Both the position numbers and the translations under genes were made by a program. This document shows positions 25,055-33,787 of a DNA stretch of 64,000 nt, one piece after another; position 1 is the stretch's first letter, and each line of letters begins with the position of its first letter. The notes under the pieces are model-generated. The model saw nothing but the letters and a program-made list of their open reading frames with translations. It searched no databases and had not been told where the DNA came from. Origin of the DNA: Mycobacteriales bacterium (GTDB taxonomy: Bacteria; Actinomycetota; Actinomycetes; BP-191); NCBI GenBank assembly GCA_035714365.1, contig DASTMB010000074.1:37371-101370 (forward strand), given 5' to 3'.

Positions 25055-26199
25055 TACGGGTCCCGGCCCTTCGCGCCGCGATCGTCCGCCGTGCGCATGA
25101 TCCGGTCCTTCACCTGCGCCGGCGTCCAGTCCGGGTGCTTCGACAGCAGCAGCGCCGCCAGCCCGGAGACGAACGGCGCCGCCATCGACGTGCCGGACAA
25201 CGACGCGTAGGAGCGCTTGCCGGTGCGCGGGTCGTAGTACGTCGACAGGACGTTGACGCCGGGCGCGCTGACGCCGACGTAGGGCTGGTGCGTCGAGAAG
25301 ACGGCGGCCCGGTCGGCCGAGTCGGTGGCGCCGACGGCGAGGACGCCGTCGCAGTTGGCGGGCGTGTTGGTCTTGTTGCCCTTCTTCGCGCCGTTGCCGG
25401 CGGAGACGACGGGCAGCCCGCCCTTGCCGAGCGCGTAGTCGACGGCCTGCTGCATCACGAACCCGCACGGCGCGCCCTCGGCGCCGAGGCTGAGGTTGAG
25501 CACGTGCGCGCCCGCGTCGGCGGCGCTGAGCATGCCGAGCGCGATGTCGCAGTCGCTGCCCGCGCCGTCGGCGGCGAGCACCTTCACCGCGAGCACCTGC
25601 GCGCCCCACGACATCCCGGCGACGCCGGTCCTGTTGTGGGTGCCGGCGGCGACGATGCCGGCGACGTGGGTGCCGTGGCTGTTGTCGTCGGTGGGGTCGT
25701 CGGTGTTGTCGACGACGTTCTTCCCGGCGCTGACGTGCCCGATCAGGTCGGGGTGGCGCAGGTCGACGCCGGTGTCGAGGACGGCGACGACGACCGGGTG
25801 GCCGGTGCCGATCTCGCGGTCCCATGCCTTCATGGCGCCGACCTTGTACAGGCCCCACTGGTACGGCAGGTACGGGTCGTTCGGCTGCCGGGACGCGGTG
25901 AACACCCGCTCCCGCTGGACCGGCACGCCGGCCGCGGCGAGCGTGGTCGCGGCCGCGTCCCGCGCCGCCACCGACCCGAACGCCGCCTCGGTCACCCGCA
26001 GCCGCCGGATGCCGCCGACGACCCGCCCGCCGAGCGCGGGGACGCGCGCGGCGGCGGTGTCGGGCAGCAGCAGCCGCGTCGGGGCGAGCTTCGGCACGGC
26101 GTAGCAGAAGCCGGGCAGGAACGCCTGCGCCGGAGCCGCCACGAGCGCCCCGCCCGCGACCGCCGCCGCGACGAGGACCGCGCGTACCCGCCTGCTCAT
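25012..26199 (-). CDS. Secreted subtilisin-family (S8) serine protease
   Basis: 395 aa. Signal peptide at residues 1-27 (VRAVLVAAAVAGGALVAAPAQA), a propeptide of about 90 residues, then the S8 catalytic domain with Asp in VAVLDTGVDLRHPDL, His in NSHGTHVAGI, oxyanion Asn in VVSAGNGAKK and Ser in LSGTSMAAPFVSGLAALLL. No C-terminal membrane anchor, so it is freely secreted, unlike type VII mycosins. ATG 26199 overlaps the stop of the upstream Asp-box gene (ATGA), making it the last gene of an operon with ftsH. Substrate unknown. Confidence 0.92.
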   Translation of the reverse strand: MSRRVRAVLVAAAVAGGALVAAPAQAFLPGFCYAVPKLAPTRLLLPDTAAARVPALGGRVVGGIRRLRVTEAAFGSVAARDAAATTLAAAGVPVQRERVFTASRQPNDPYLPYQWGLYKVGAMKAWDREIGTGHPVVVAVLDTGVDLRHPDLIGHVSAGKNVVDNTDDPTDDNSHGTHVAGIVAAGTHNRTGVAGMSWGAQVLAVKVLAADGAGSDCDIALGMLSAADAGAHVLNLSLGAEGAPCGFVMQQAVDYALGKGGLPVVSAGNGAKKGNKTNTPANCDGVLAVGATDSADRAAVFSTHQPYVGVSAPGVNVLSTYYDPRTGKRSYASLSGTSMAAPFVSGLAALLLSKHPDWTPAQVKDRIMRTADDRGAKGRDPYYGTGRINAARALG

Positions 26200-28805
26200 G
26201 TGCCCACCTCCCGGACGCGCGACCGGCGCCGCCGCTGTTCCAGTACGACGGAGGCCATGACGAAACCTGCCACCGCCCCCGGCAGCGACGACGGCGGGTC
26301 GGTCCGCCGCGCCCGGAACTCCTTCACGTCGGACGCCTGCTCCGCCGCCTCGACCTCCTCCTGGCGCTCGGCCGCGGCACCCGGCTGGCCCAGCGCGCCG
26401 GGCTGCGCGCCCGGGTGGCCCTGGGCGAGCGGCTGCGGCTGCGACGCGGGCGGCGGCGGCTGCGGCGGCGCGACCGGCAGCGGCGGCGGGGGCGCCGCCA
26501 CGACCGCCGCGTCGGGCACCGCCTGCAACGGCGGCACGATCGGCCGCGGCGGCAGCGGCGGGCGCGCCACGGGGTCCAGCGGCGCGACGAACGTCGTCAC
26601 CAGCGCCGAGCCGAGCCCGCGCGCCGGGCGGTACGCGATCGTCCCGACGTAGTTGGCGACGACCCGCTCCCGCTCGCGCCGGTCGATCGGCCGCTGACCC
26701 GCCTTCGGCTGGCCCGGCGTCTCGTGCTCCGGGAAGTCGGCCGGGTGGTAGACGGCGCAGGCGACGCCGTTCGCGCCGGTGACGCCGGTGCCGACCTCGT
26801 GGTCGCCGGCGTACATGGTCACGCTCTCGCCGGCGATGGGGACGTCCCGGCCGGCCAGCCGCAGCTCGGCGCAGATCGGCGCCCGCCCGGTGTTGGCGAC
26901 GGTCGGGCTGGTGACGACACGCAGCTTGGTCGCGAGCGCGCAGTACCCGCCGGGGACGGCGAACGCGAACGCCGCCTTCACCTGCGCGTCCCGGATCCAG
27001 ACGGCCGGCACGTCGAACGTGTTCGTGTCGCAGGCGACCTGGTCGTTCTCCAGCGGGGCCTCGGAGAAGCCGGGGTGGTCGAAGATCGCGAGCGGCTCGC
27101 AGGACCGGCTGAACCGGACCATCGTCGCGTCGTCCTCGTTCTGCACGTAGACGCCGCCGTCGCCGGAGGCGACGACCGCCGCCGGGCCGGACGTGCTCTC
27201 GCCGGGGGTCACGCCGCCGCCGAGGTAGAGCAGCGCGCTGGACATCGTGCAGTGCGCGGCGACGCTGCCGTCGCGCGCGATCTCGTACAGCTCGGCCGAG
27301 CACTCGTCGACGACGCGGAAGCGGTCCAGCGTCGCGTCGAAGCTGTACGACGGCCGGCCGCAGCCCTCGGTCTTGTCCCGGAACAGCTTGCGGGCGGCGC
27401 CGGTGCGCAGGTCGATCTCGTGCATCCACAGCGTCGTGTCCAGCGCGTACAGGACGTGGCGGACCGAGTCGTAGGTGAGCCCGAGGTTGGCATGACCGAT
27501 CTTGACGTGCAGGTCCGGCGCGACCGAGCCGGTCTTCGCCTCGACGCGGTGCAGCACGTCCTTCTGCCCGTCCTGCGTGTAGTAGACGTACTGGCCGTCG
27601 AACGCGATCGACGCGGAGTTGCCGTTCTTGTCGAGGGGGAGCGACAGCTTGGCGAGCTGCTCCATCCGGGTGTGCGGCAGCCGCGGCGCGATGAGGCTCG
27701 GCGGCGTCCCGATCGGCGGCAGGTCCGGCAGGTCGTGGCCGTCGCCGCGGTAGCGGTACACGCGGCCGGTCGCGGCGCAGGTGACGACGAACGTCGACGG
27801 CTGCGACTGGTCGGCCGCCAGCCCGCGCGGGTCGCAGTCGGCGGGCAGGCCCCTCGCCTCGGGGCGCGCCGTGCTGCCGCCCTGCCGCGAGCGGTACACG
27901 CTGCCGCCGGACACGAACATGAACACCGCGGGGTGGGCGTACTCGATCTCCAGCTCCTGCACGTCGCTGCCGGGGACGAGCGTGGTCCAGGTGTCACCGC
28001 CGTTGTTGCTGCGCAGCACGCCCTTCGCGGTGGCGGCGAGCACGGTGCTGCCGCCGCCGTCGAGCTCGGACGTGGCGACGTCGCGGACCGCCGACGACTC
28101 CTTCTGCACCCACGTCGTGCCTTCGGTGTCGGAGAGCCAGACGCCGCCGGCGGAGGTCGAGTTGGCCCAGAGCACCTCGGGCTGCCGCGGGTCGACCGCG
28201 ACGGCGGACGCCGCGAGCGGAGCGGACGCGGCGAGCGGCTGCCACGACGAGCCGAAGTCGGTCGAGACCCACATCGACGGGCCGCCGGCCGGCGGCGGCG
28301 GGAGCGCCGGGGGCAGCGTGCCGTCCGGCACGAGGGACTTGGCGCGGCCGGTCGCGTAGACGCGCGACCGGTTGGACGGGTCGGCCCGCAACGACAGCAC
28401 CGACACGCCGTCGAGGCCCTTCGCCGCGGCGTACGAGCGGCCGCCGTCGGTGCTGACGAGCAGGCCGCCGTCACGCGCGACGAGCGCCACGCGATCCACC
28501 GCCAGCGTCGCCAGGACCGGCCGCACGACGTCCACCGGCAGCGTCACCGGCGGGCTCCAGTGCAGGCCGCCGTCGGTGCTGCGGAACGCGTGGCGGTCCA
28601 GGTCGGTGGCGACCATCGTGCACGGGTCGTCGTCGCGCTGCGCGACCGCGACCGCGCCGGTCGTGCGCGGCACCGGCACCGCCGACCACTGGTTGACCAG
28701 CTCCACCTCGGTGGCGCACCGGACCGCGGCGCGGCCGGGGACGGCGGGGAGCAGGATCCCCGCCGTCACCGCCAGCCACGCGAGCGCCCGCCCCTTCGCC
28801 CGCAT
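26196..28805 (-). CDS. Membrane-anchored Asp-box (BNR/VPS10-like) beta-propeller protein
   Basis: 869 aa. Signal peptide at residues 1-26 (LAWLAVTAGILLPAVPG). At least five Asp-box motifs (STDGGLHWS, STDGGRSYA, STDFGSSWQ, SDTEGTTWV, SNNGGDTWT) mark a sialidase-like propeller, but no sialidase catalytic Arg triad or Glu/Tyr pair was identified, so binding rather than hydrolysis is likely. A second beta-rich region, an Ig-like domain (about 650-740), a Pro-rich stretch and a C-terminal membrane helix (GAVAGFVMASVVL) followed by RRRRSR come after. Lies between ftsH and the subtilisin; GGAG upstream of ATG 28805 overlaps the ftsH stop. Confidence 0.85.
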   Translation of the reverse strand: MRAKGRALAWLAVTAGILLPAVPGRAAVRCATEVELVNQWSAVPVPRTTGAVAVAQRDDDPCTMVATDLDRHAFRSTDGGLHWSPPVTLPVDVVRPVLATLAVDRVALVARDGGLLVSTDGGRSYAAAKGLDGVSVLSLRADPSNRSRVYATGRAKSLVPDGTLPPALPPPPAGGPSMWVSTDFGSSWQPLAASAPLAASAVAVDPRQPEVLWANSTSAGGVWLSDTEGTTWVQKESSAVRDVATSELDGGGSTVLAATAKGVLRSNNGGDTWTTLVPGSDVQELEIEYAHPAVFMFVSGGSVYRSRQGGSTARPEARGLPADCDPRGLAADQSQPSTFVVTCAATGRVYRYRGDGHDLPDLPPIGTPPSLIAPRLPHTRMEQLAKLSLPLDKNGNSASIAFDGQYVYYTQDGQKDVLHRVEAKTGSVAPDLHVKIGHANLGLTYDSVRHVLYALDTTLWMHEIDLRTGAARKLFRDKTEGCGRPSYSFDATLDRFRVVDECSAELYEIARDGSVAAHCTMSSALLYLGGGVTPGESTSGPAAVVASGDGGVYVQNEDDATMVRFSRSCEPLAIFDHPGFSEAPLENDQVACDTNTFDVPAVWIRDAQVKAAFAFAVPGGYCALATKLRVVTSPTVANTGRAPICAELRLAGRDVPIAGESVTMYAGDHEVGTGVTGANGVACAVYHPADFPEHETPGQPKAGQRPIDRRERERVVANYVGTIAYRPARGLGSALVTTFVAPLDPVARPPLPPRPIVPPLQAVPDAAVVAAPPPPLPVAPPQPPPPASQPQPLAQGHPGAQPGALGQPGAAAERQEEVEAAEQASDVKEFRARRTDPPSSLPGAVAGFVMASVVLEQRRRRSRVREVGT

Positions 28806-28810
28806 CGCCG

Positions 28811-30865
28811 TTACTCCGCCGCCGCCGCGCGGGTCCGCTTGCGCGGAGCCGGCTGCGCGGCGGCCGCGCGCTGCGCCTCGACGACCCGGGTCAGGTACGG
28901 CAGCAGCGCCGGCCCCTCCACGGTCTCCCCGGCGACGAGCGCGTTGGCCAGGTCGGCCACGACCTCGCGGTGCGCGAGCACCAGCTCCCGCGCGCGCTCC
29001 TCGGCCGACTCGATCAGCGAACGGATCTCCAGGTCGAGCTGCGTGAGCGTCGCGGGCGCGATCATCTGCATGGCCGCCATGTCGCGACCGAGGAAGACCT
29101 CGGCGTCCTTGCCGACGACGCGGACCGGGCCGATGCCGTCGGTCATGCCGTACCGGCCGGCCATCTCGCGGGCCAGGTCGGTCGCGCCCTCGATGTCCGC
29201 CTCGGCGCCGGTGCTGGCCTCGCCGAAGAACACCTCCTCGGCGCTCTTGCCGGAGATGGCGATCGCCATCCGGTCGACCATCTCGCTCTTGCGCAGCAGC
29301 ACCCGGTCGTCGCGCAGCAGCGCGGCGTGGCCGAGGCCGAGGCCGCGGCGGGCGACCGACACCCGCTCGACGGCGTGCACGTCGCGCAGCGCGGCGGCGA
29401 CGACCGCGTGGCCCGCCTCGTGCACGGCGACGAGCTGCTGCTCCTCGAGGGTCAGCGACTCGCCGGAGCGCTTCGGGCCGGACAGCACGCGCTGCACGGC
29501 CTCGTCGAGCTGCGCCATGCCGATCGCGTCGAGGCCGGCGCGGACGGTGAGCAGCGCGGCCTCGTTCCAGACGTTGGCCAGCTCGGCGCCGGTGAAGCCG
29601 GGAGTGCGGCGGGCGAGCACCTCGAGGTCGACGTCGACCGCGATCGGGCGGTCGGCGGCGTAGAGCCGAAGGATGTCGAACCGGCCGGCGGCGTCGGGGC
29701 GCTCCACGGTGATGTGCCGGTCGAAGCGGCCGGGGCGCAGCAGCGCCGGGTCGAGGATGTCGGGGCGGTTGGTGGCGCCGATGACGACGACGCCGGACTG
29801 CGTCTGGAAGCCGTCCATCTCGACCAGCATCTGGTTCAGCGTCTGCTCGCGCTCGTCGTTGCCGCCGCCGACGCCGGCGCCGCGCTTGCGGCCCGCCGCG
29901 TCCAGCTCGTCGATGAACACGATCGCGGGGGCGTTGCGGCGCACCGTCTCGAACAGGTCGCGGACCCGCGCCGCGCCGACGCCGACGAGCGACTCCACGA
30001 ACTCCGACCCCGACAGCGAGTAGAACGGCACGCCCGCCTCGCCCGCGACCGCCCGCGCGAGCAGCGTCTTGCCGCAGCCGGGCGGGCCGAACAGCAGCAC
30101 GCCCTTCGGCGGCAGCGCGCCGACCCGCTCGAACTTCGACGGGTCCCGCAGGTAGTCGACGATCTCGGCCAGCTCGACGACCGCCGTCTGCGCGCCCGCG
30201 ACGTTGGCGAACGTCACCGGCGGCACGCCCTTGCGCCGCCCGCTCGCGCCCGCGCTCGACTCGATCCCGTGCCCGCCGCGGACCTTGGAGAACTCGCTGT
30301 ACTCGCGGGCGCCGCCCTCGCCGCGGCCGGCGAGGAACAGCAGGCCGAACAGGTTGGCGAGCACGAGGATCGGCAGCAGGAACTGCTCGTAGAAGCCGAT
30401 GCTGGCCTTGAGGCTCTGCTTCTCGAAGCGGATCGGCGTCTTGCCGGCGCGCATCGCGTCGACCAGCCGCGACGTCTCCGCGTCGCTCTTCGGGTACGAG
30501 ATCCACGACGGCCCGCCCGACCGGTGGACGACGATCCGGCTGTCGTAGTCGTAGAACGTCGCGTCGTAGATGTCGCCCTTGCGGCCGAGGTCGAGCGCCT
30601 CGTCGAACGTCAGCTCCACGCCCGACCGCACCGGCTGCCGGTACTGCTCGGCCGCGAACCAGCTCGACCCGAGGCCGAGCAGCGTGAGGACCAGCAGCAG
30701 GCGGACGAGGCGCTTGCCGCGGAACCGCGACAGGCGGCGCAGGCCGAGGTAGGTGCGGTCCCAGACGGCGACGGCGATCGCCTTCGCGCGGTCCCGGGTG
30801 GTCGCCGGCGCCTCGTCGGCGGCGGGCGTCTGGTCGGTGGGTCGGTCGGCGAGCTGAGTCACCAC
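28811..30865 (-). CDS. ftsH: FtsH-type membrane AAA+ zinc metalloprotease
   Basis: 684 aa. Two membrane helices (about residues 52-70 and 160-180) flank a periplasmic-side domain; then the AAA module with Walker A GPPGCGKT, Walker [10 protein letters not shown] and second region of homology [20 protein letters not shown]; then the M41 protease with zinc motif HEAGH and acidic third ligand region [11 protein letters not shown]. All catalytic residues are present. FtsH degrades membrane and unstable cytoplasmic proteins. The N-terminus (about 50 residues before the first helix) is longer than usual, so this may be a second FtsH; the usual hpt/folE neighbours are absent. Start GTG 30865, with GTG 30862 possible. 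Confidence 0.93.
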   Translation of the reverse strand: MVTQLADRPTDQTPAADEAPATTRDRAKAIAVAVWDRTYLGLRRLSRFRGKRLVRLLLVLTLLGLGSSWFAAEQYRQPVRSGVELTFDEALDLGRKGDIYDATFYDYDSRIVVHRSGGPSWISYPKSDAETSRLVDAMRAGKTPIRFEKQSLKASIGFYEQFLLPILVLANLFGLLFLAGRGEGGAREYSEFSKVRGGHGIESSAGASGRRKGVPPVTFANVAGAQTAVVELAEIVDYLRDPSKFERVGALPPKGVLLFGPPGCGKTLLARAVAGEAGVPFYSLSGSEFVESLVGVGAARVRDLFETVRRNAPAIVFIDELDAAGRKRGAGVGGGNDEREQTLNQMLVEMDGFQTQSGVVVIGATNRPDILDPALLRPGRFDRHITVERPDAAGRFDILRLYAADRPIAVDVDLEVLARRTPGFTGAELANVWNEAALLTVRAGLDAIGMAQLDEAVQRVLSGPKRSGESLTLEEQQLVAVHEAGHAVVAAALRDVHAVERVSVARRGLGLGHAALLRDDRVLLRKSEMVDRMAIAISGKSAEEVFFGEASTGAEADIEGATDLAREMAGRYGMTDGIGPVRVVGKDAEVFLGRDMAAMQMIAPATLTQLDLEIRSLIESAEERARELVLAHREVVADLANALVAGETVEGPALLPYLTRVVEAQRAAAAQPAPRKRTRAAAAE

Positions 30866-30949
30866 GGGCTCCTCGGTGTCGCGCGGCGGTCGGGGGCCGC
30901 CGTTCGTTGCGAGGTAGAGCCGGGGCGTGCGCGGTTGGTTCGCTGGTCG

Positions 30950-31291
30950 CTAGCCGCGGGTCGCGGCGACGGCCGCGTCGAGGGAGTCGTACACGTCGAT
31001 GACGGTGTCGACCTGCACCAGGCGCAGGGCGTTGCGGACGATCTGCTGCGGCCGGGCGACGACGAGCCGGCGGCCGGCCGCGACGGCGCGGTTGTACGAG
31101 GCGACGAGGACGCCGAGCCCGGTGGAGTCCATGAACGGCACGTCGGCCAGGTCCACGACGACGTCGGCGCGGGTGGCGAGGACGTCGGCGAGGCGTTCGC
31201 GCAGCGCGGGGGCGGTCGCGATGTCGACCTCGCCGGAGACGGCGAGCACGACGTGCGGGCCCGACCTCTCCGCCTCGATCGCGAACGCCAT
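30950..31291 (-). CDS. STAS-domain anti-sigma factor antagonist
   Basis: 113 aa, single STAS domain of the SpoIIAA/RsbV type. The switch motif DSTGLGVLV carries the Ser that RsbW-type kinases phosphorylate and SpoIIE-type phosphatases restore; preceding DVVVDLADVPFM is the usual strand. When unphosphorylated such proteins bind the anti-sigma kinase and free the sigma factor. No kinase is adjacent; PP2C phosphatases at 2958 and 39860 are possible partners. It follows the 75-residue ORF by 10 nt and precedes ftsH by 84 nt on the same strand. Confidence 0.93.
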   Translation of the reverse strand: MAFAIEAERSGPHVVLAVSGEVDIATAPALRERLADVLATRADVVVDLADVPFMDSTGLGVLVASYNRAVAAGRRLVVARPQQIVRNALRLVQVDTVIDVYDSLDAAVAATRG

Positions 31292-31301
31292 GAGGGTGTC
31301 G

Positions 31302-31529
31302 CTACCCGGATTCGCGCGAACCGCGCACCGGCGGTGTCCAGCCGAGGTCGGCGAGCGTCTTCTCGAACAGCAGCCGGGCCAGGGTCGCGCGGTCGGCGAG
31401 CTCCATGACCTCGGCCGGGTCGCCACCGTCGGCCGCGGCGGCGAGCTCGTCGCCGGCGCGCAGCCAGTCGCGGACCGCCCCGCGCAGGCGCTCCTCCTGC
31501 TGCTCGGTCATGCCGTTCCGGCTCGCCAC
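31302..31529 (-). CDS. Small helical hypothetical protein upstream of the STAS gene
   Basis: 75 aa. Mostly helical and charged (EERLRGAVRDWLRAGDELAAA, AEVMELADRATLARLLFEKTLADLGW). No family recognised. GTG 31529 has GGGAG 5 nt upstream; an ATG at 31511 would shorten it by six residues. Ten nucleotides separate it from the STAS gene, so the two are probably one operon, and it may take part in the same switch. Confidence 0.65.
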   Translation of the reverse strand: MASRNGMTEQQEERLRGAVRDWLRAGDELAAAADGGDPAEVMELADRATLARLLFEKTLADLGWTPPVRGSRESG

Positions 31530-31559
31530 GTCCGCTCCCCAGGGTCGCTGTCGCCGCCG

Positions 31560-31613
31560 ATATAAGCATGTCCCGGGGCGGGCGTGGTGACACCAGGCCG
31601 AACGGGTGACACC
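31560..31613 (-). promoter_or_regulatory. Promoter with a tandem 9-bp direct repeat for the small-protein/STAS operon
   Basis: On the minus strand TTATAT (31565-31560) is a -10 candidate 30 nt before GTG 31529. GGTGTCACC occurs twice upstream (31594-31586 and 31613-31605), 19 bp apart, i.e. two helical turns, on the same face of DNA; the nearer copy overlaps the -35 position. Reads as a binding site for a dimeric regulator. Confidence 0.45.
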
Positions 31614-31618
31614 CCGGG

Positions 31619-32863
31619 CTACCCCAGCCAGGTCGCGATCTGCGCCACGGCCGTCGGCTCCCACGCCAGCTTCAGGTGGTTGTCGGAGAGCACCGTCGTG
31701 ACGCCGCCGACCGTGCCGATGCCGGTGGTCGACTCGCACGACGCCCGGAACAGCAGGCCGTCCGACGGGCCGGTGTTCTCGTTGTAGACGCCGGGGATGT
31801 CGGCGTAGCCGCCGCAGAGCAGGTACGTCGTCACCGTGCTCGGGACGCCCGCCGCGCGGATCGTGTCGACCAGCGACCCCTGGGTGACGGCGGCCTGGAT
31901 GCCGGGGGAGTACGACGTGTAGCCCCAGCCGCCGTAGTAGACCGTGTACCAGTCCTGCTGCGACGAGTCGAGGCCGTAGGTGCCGTCCCAGCGCTTGAGC
32001 ATCTGCCGCTGGCCGGGGAACGTGTTCGCGGTCCCGGTGCCGGTGAACGACAGCTCCGGGTGGTCGTAGAGCAGCGAGTAGCACATGTAGGTCGTCACCG
32101 CGGCGGGCGCGTTGAGCGCGCCGCCGCACTCCGGCCAGACCGACACGTCGCCGGCGGTGCCGTGGCGCCACGACCAGTCGATGCCGTTGTTGGCGTTGCC
32201 GAGGAGCAGCAGCTTGCGCACGTCGCCCTGGTAGGCGCGGCCCCACGACGGCCGCACCGAGGAGGTGTACATGCGGGCGGGGAAGCCGCCCTTCGACCAG
32301 CCGACGAGGTCGACCTTCGCCACGCCGAGCTTCGCCTTGACGACCGCGATCGCGTCGGAGACGAGCTGCGCCTGGAAGTAGTTGTCGCCCTGCTTGTGCG
32401 GGAAGTTGATCGCGAACACCTTGTAGCCGCGCGCGTCGAGGTACTGCATCAGCCCGGTGGTGGGGCAGCCGCTCCACGAGCCGCAGCCGAAGCCGCCGGC
32501 CTCGTCCGGGTTGGCCCAGGCGCGGTCGGCGTTGTCGTTGGCGCCGTGGACGAGCAGCACCGGCGTCGCCTTGGTGCCGGTCTGCCAGTGGGGCGCGTGG
32601 TAGAGCAGGAACGTGTTGCTGCGCGGCCGCGCGACGCCGCCGAAGAACGTCCTGCGCTGCCCCTCCTGGTCGCCCCGGCCGTCCGGCGGGTACGCCTCGG
32701 TCGGCAGGTTGGCGTCGGTGTCGTGGTAGCGCTCCACGCGCGCCCAGCCGTTGAGGATCCCGGTCGTGTACGTGGCGTCCAGGACGTACGTGCCGACGGC
32801 ATGGGCGGGCGCGGCGGTGAGGGCCGCCGCGAGCAGGACGAGGGGGAGCAGGATGCGTCGCAT
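31619..32863 (-). CDS. Secreted alpha/beta-hydrolase (lipase/esterase-like)
   Basis: 414 aa. Signal peptide at residues 1-22 (ILLPLVLLAAALTAAPAHA). Alpha/beta-hydrolase landmarks: LLVHGANDNADRAWA (oxyanion region), nucleophile elbow GWSKG in VDLVGWSKGGFPARMY, and a late SDNHLKLAWEP with a candidate catalytic His. Closest in layout to secreted class-2 lipases; the natural substrate is unknown. Seven or more cysteines suggest disulfides. A TAGAAC box ends 6 nt before ATG 32863, nearly matching the leaderless pattern seen elsewhere. Confidence 0.82.
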   Translation of the reverse strand: MRRILLPLVLLAAALTAAPAHAVGTYVLDATYTTGILNGWARVERYHDTDANLPTEAYPPDGRGDQEGQRRTFFGGVARPRSNTFLLYHAPHWQTGTKATPVLLVHGANDNADRAWANPDEAGGFGCGSWSGCPTTGLMQYLDARGYKVFAINFPHKQGDNYFQAQLVSDAIAVVKAKLGVAKVDLVGWSKGGFPARMYTSSVRPSWGRAYQGDVRKLLLLGNANNGIDWSWRHGTAGDVSVWPECGGALNAPAAVTTYMCYSLLYDHPELSFTGTGTANTFPGQRQMLKRWDGTYGLDSSQQDWYTVYYGGWGYTSYSPGIQAAVTQGSLVDTIRAAGVPSTVTTYLLCGGYADIPGVYNENTGPSDGLLFRASCESTTGIGTVGGVTTVLSDNHLKLAWEPTAVAQIATWLG

Positions 32864-32915
32864 CCGCCCGTTCTAGCCCCGGCCCGCGAGCACCGGCTAT
32901 GGAGATCCGACGAAG

Positions 32916-33569
32916 TTACGGCCGCAGCGTGAGGGTGAGGTTCACCCGGCTCGTCCGGTCGATCCAGCGGGCGGTGTCGGCGCAGATCGCGGCGGCGACG
33001 GTCAGCAGGTCGCGGTAGTCCAGCGTCAGCCGCCGCGCGTGGATCGGCTCGTGGTGCGCGATCCGGTTGCGCAGCTCGTTGAGACGGCACAACGGCTGGT
33101 GGATCGACGTACGGCGGAGCGGCTTCAGCAGCGGGAACGCGGCTGCGAGAGCGGGGGTCCACAGCGTGTGCTCGTAGGTCTTGGCCAGCAGGAACCGCCA
33201 GAACCCGAAGCTCAGCTCAGCCACGACCCGGCCAGGGGTCTCGGTACAGCCGCGGTCGCGAACGCGTTCGCGGGCAGCCGCGATGTCCTCGCGTGCGCGT
33301 TCCGTCAGCACGCGCGCCGGGTCGTCGTACCACTCGCCGGGCCGGCTGGTCGTCGCGTGATACGCGGTGAGGTGCTGGTGCAGCGCGTTCCGCAGCAGGA
33401 CCTCCATGGACCCGATCGACTCGAACAGCGCGCCGCTGATCGCGATGTTCCACTCGTAGAGGCGCAAGGCTCGCGCGCGATCGCCACCAGCGGCGGCGAG
33501 GTAGGGAGCCATCCGCTCCGCTGACAGCCGCTGCCACAGGACGGCCGTCGTGACGTCCTGGATCGCCAT
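32916..33569 (-). CDS. Abi-like (Abi_2/AbiD-F family) HEPN-type protein, putative phage defence
   Basis: 217 aa. Family features: [30 protein letters not shown] in the middle and [14 protein letters not shown] near the C-terminus. The latter holds the R-x4-H motif (RNRIAH) of HEPN ribonucleases. Abi_2 proteins cause abortive infection in lactococci and accompany defence loci elsewhere; activity here is inferred. ATG 33569 has GGGGGAG 7 nt upstream. It stands alone, divergent from thrS, with no partner methylase, antitoxin or other defence gene nearby. Confidence 0.78.
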   Translation of the reverse strand: MAIQDVTTAVLWQRLSAERMAPYLAAAGGDRARALRLYEWNIAISGALFESIGSMEVLLRNALHQHLTAYHATTSRPGEWYDDPARVLTERAREDIAAARERVRDRGCTETPGRVVAELSFGFWRFLLAKTYEHTLWTPALAAAFPLLKPLRRTSIHQPLCRLNELRNRIAHHEPIHARRLTLDYRDLLTVAAAICADTARWIDRTSRVNLTLTLRP

Positions 33570-33641
33570 TGAAGAACTCCCCCGTGCGTCGTACGATCGT
33601 TCCGAAGACCCCGAACGACCTCTGCCGCATCTCGCGGTCAC

Positions 33642-33730
33642 GCCGCCGGGGTTATGGCTCTCCGATTCGGGCCGGTGGCGATCGCTGCCGGCCCGTTTCG
33701 TTTGCGCCATTCTGGCCCATAACCGGCGGC
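33642..33730 (+). repeat. Long-range inverted repeat enclosing a terminator hairpin upstream of thrS
   Basis: GGTTATGG (33650-33657) pairs with CCATAACC (33717-33724), and beyond a 2-nt bulge CGGCGG-type bases 33642-33647 pair with 33725-33730, giving 14 bp in all. The helix encloses the terminator-like hairpin at 33668-33703. Together they would make one folded RNA of about 90 nt. Confidence 0.5.
33668..33703 (+). terminator. Orphan intrinsic terminator in the Abi-thrS divergent region
   Basis: Perfect 8-bp stem CGGGCCGG/CCGGCCCG (33668-33675 with 33688-33695), 12-nt loop, followed by TTTCGTTT. It reads only in the plus direction, where no gene lies upstream. The 218-bp gap (33570-33787) otherwise contains a TAGGAT (33751-33756) that could be the -10 of thrS. 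Confidence 0.6.
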
Positions 33731-33787
33731 GCTCGGCGCGGCGGCGCCGTTAGGATCGGCCTCCCCGACCTCAGGAGTGCTGACACC

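Noticed and set aside
26196..30506. A 1436-codon minus-strand open frame covering both the Asp-box gene and most of ftsH.
   Set aside because: Only the part from ATG 28805 reads as protein; the remainder is Arg/Gly-rich out-of-frame sequence of ftsH, whose own frame carries all FtsH motifs.
33570..33787. T-box riboswitch for thrS.
   Set aside because: The conserved T-box antiterminator sequence (AGGGTGGnACCGCG) and a specifier stem are not present.
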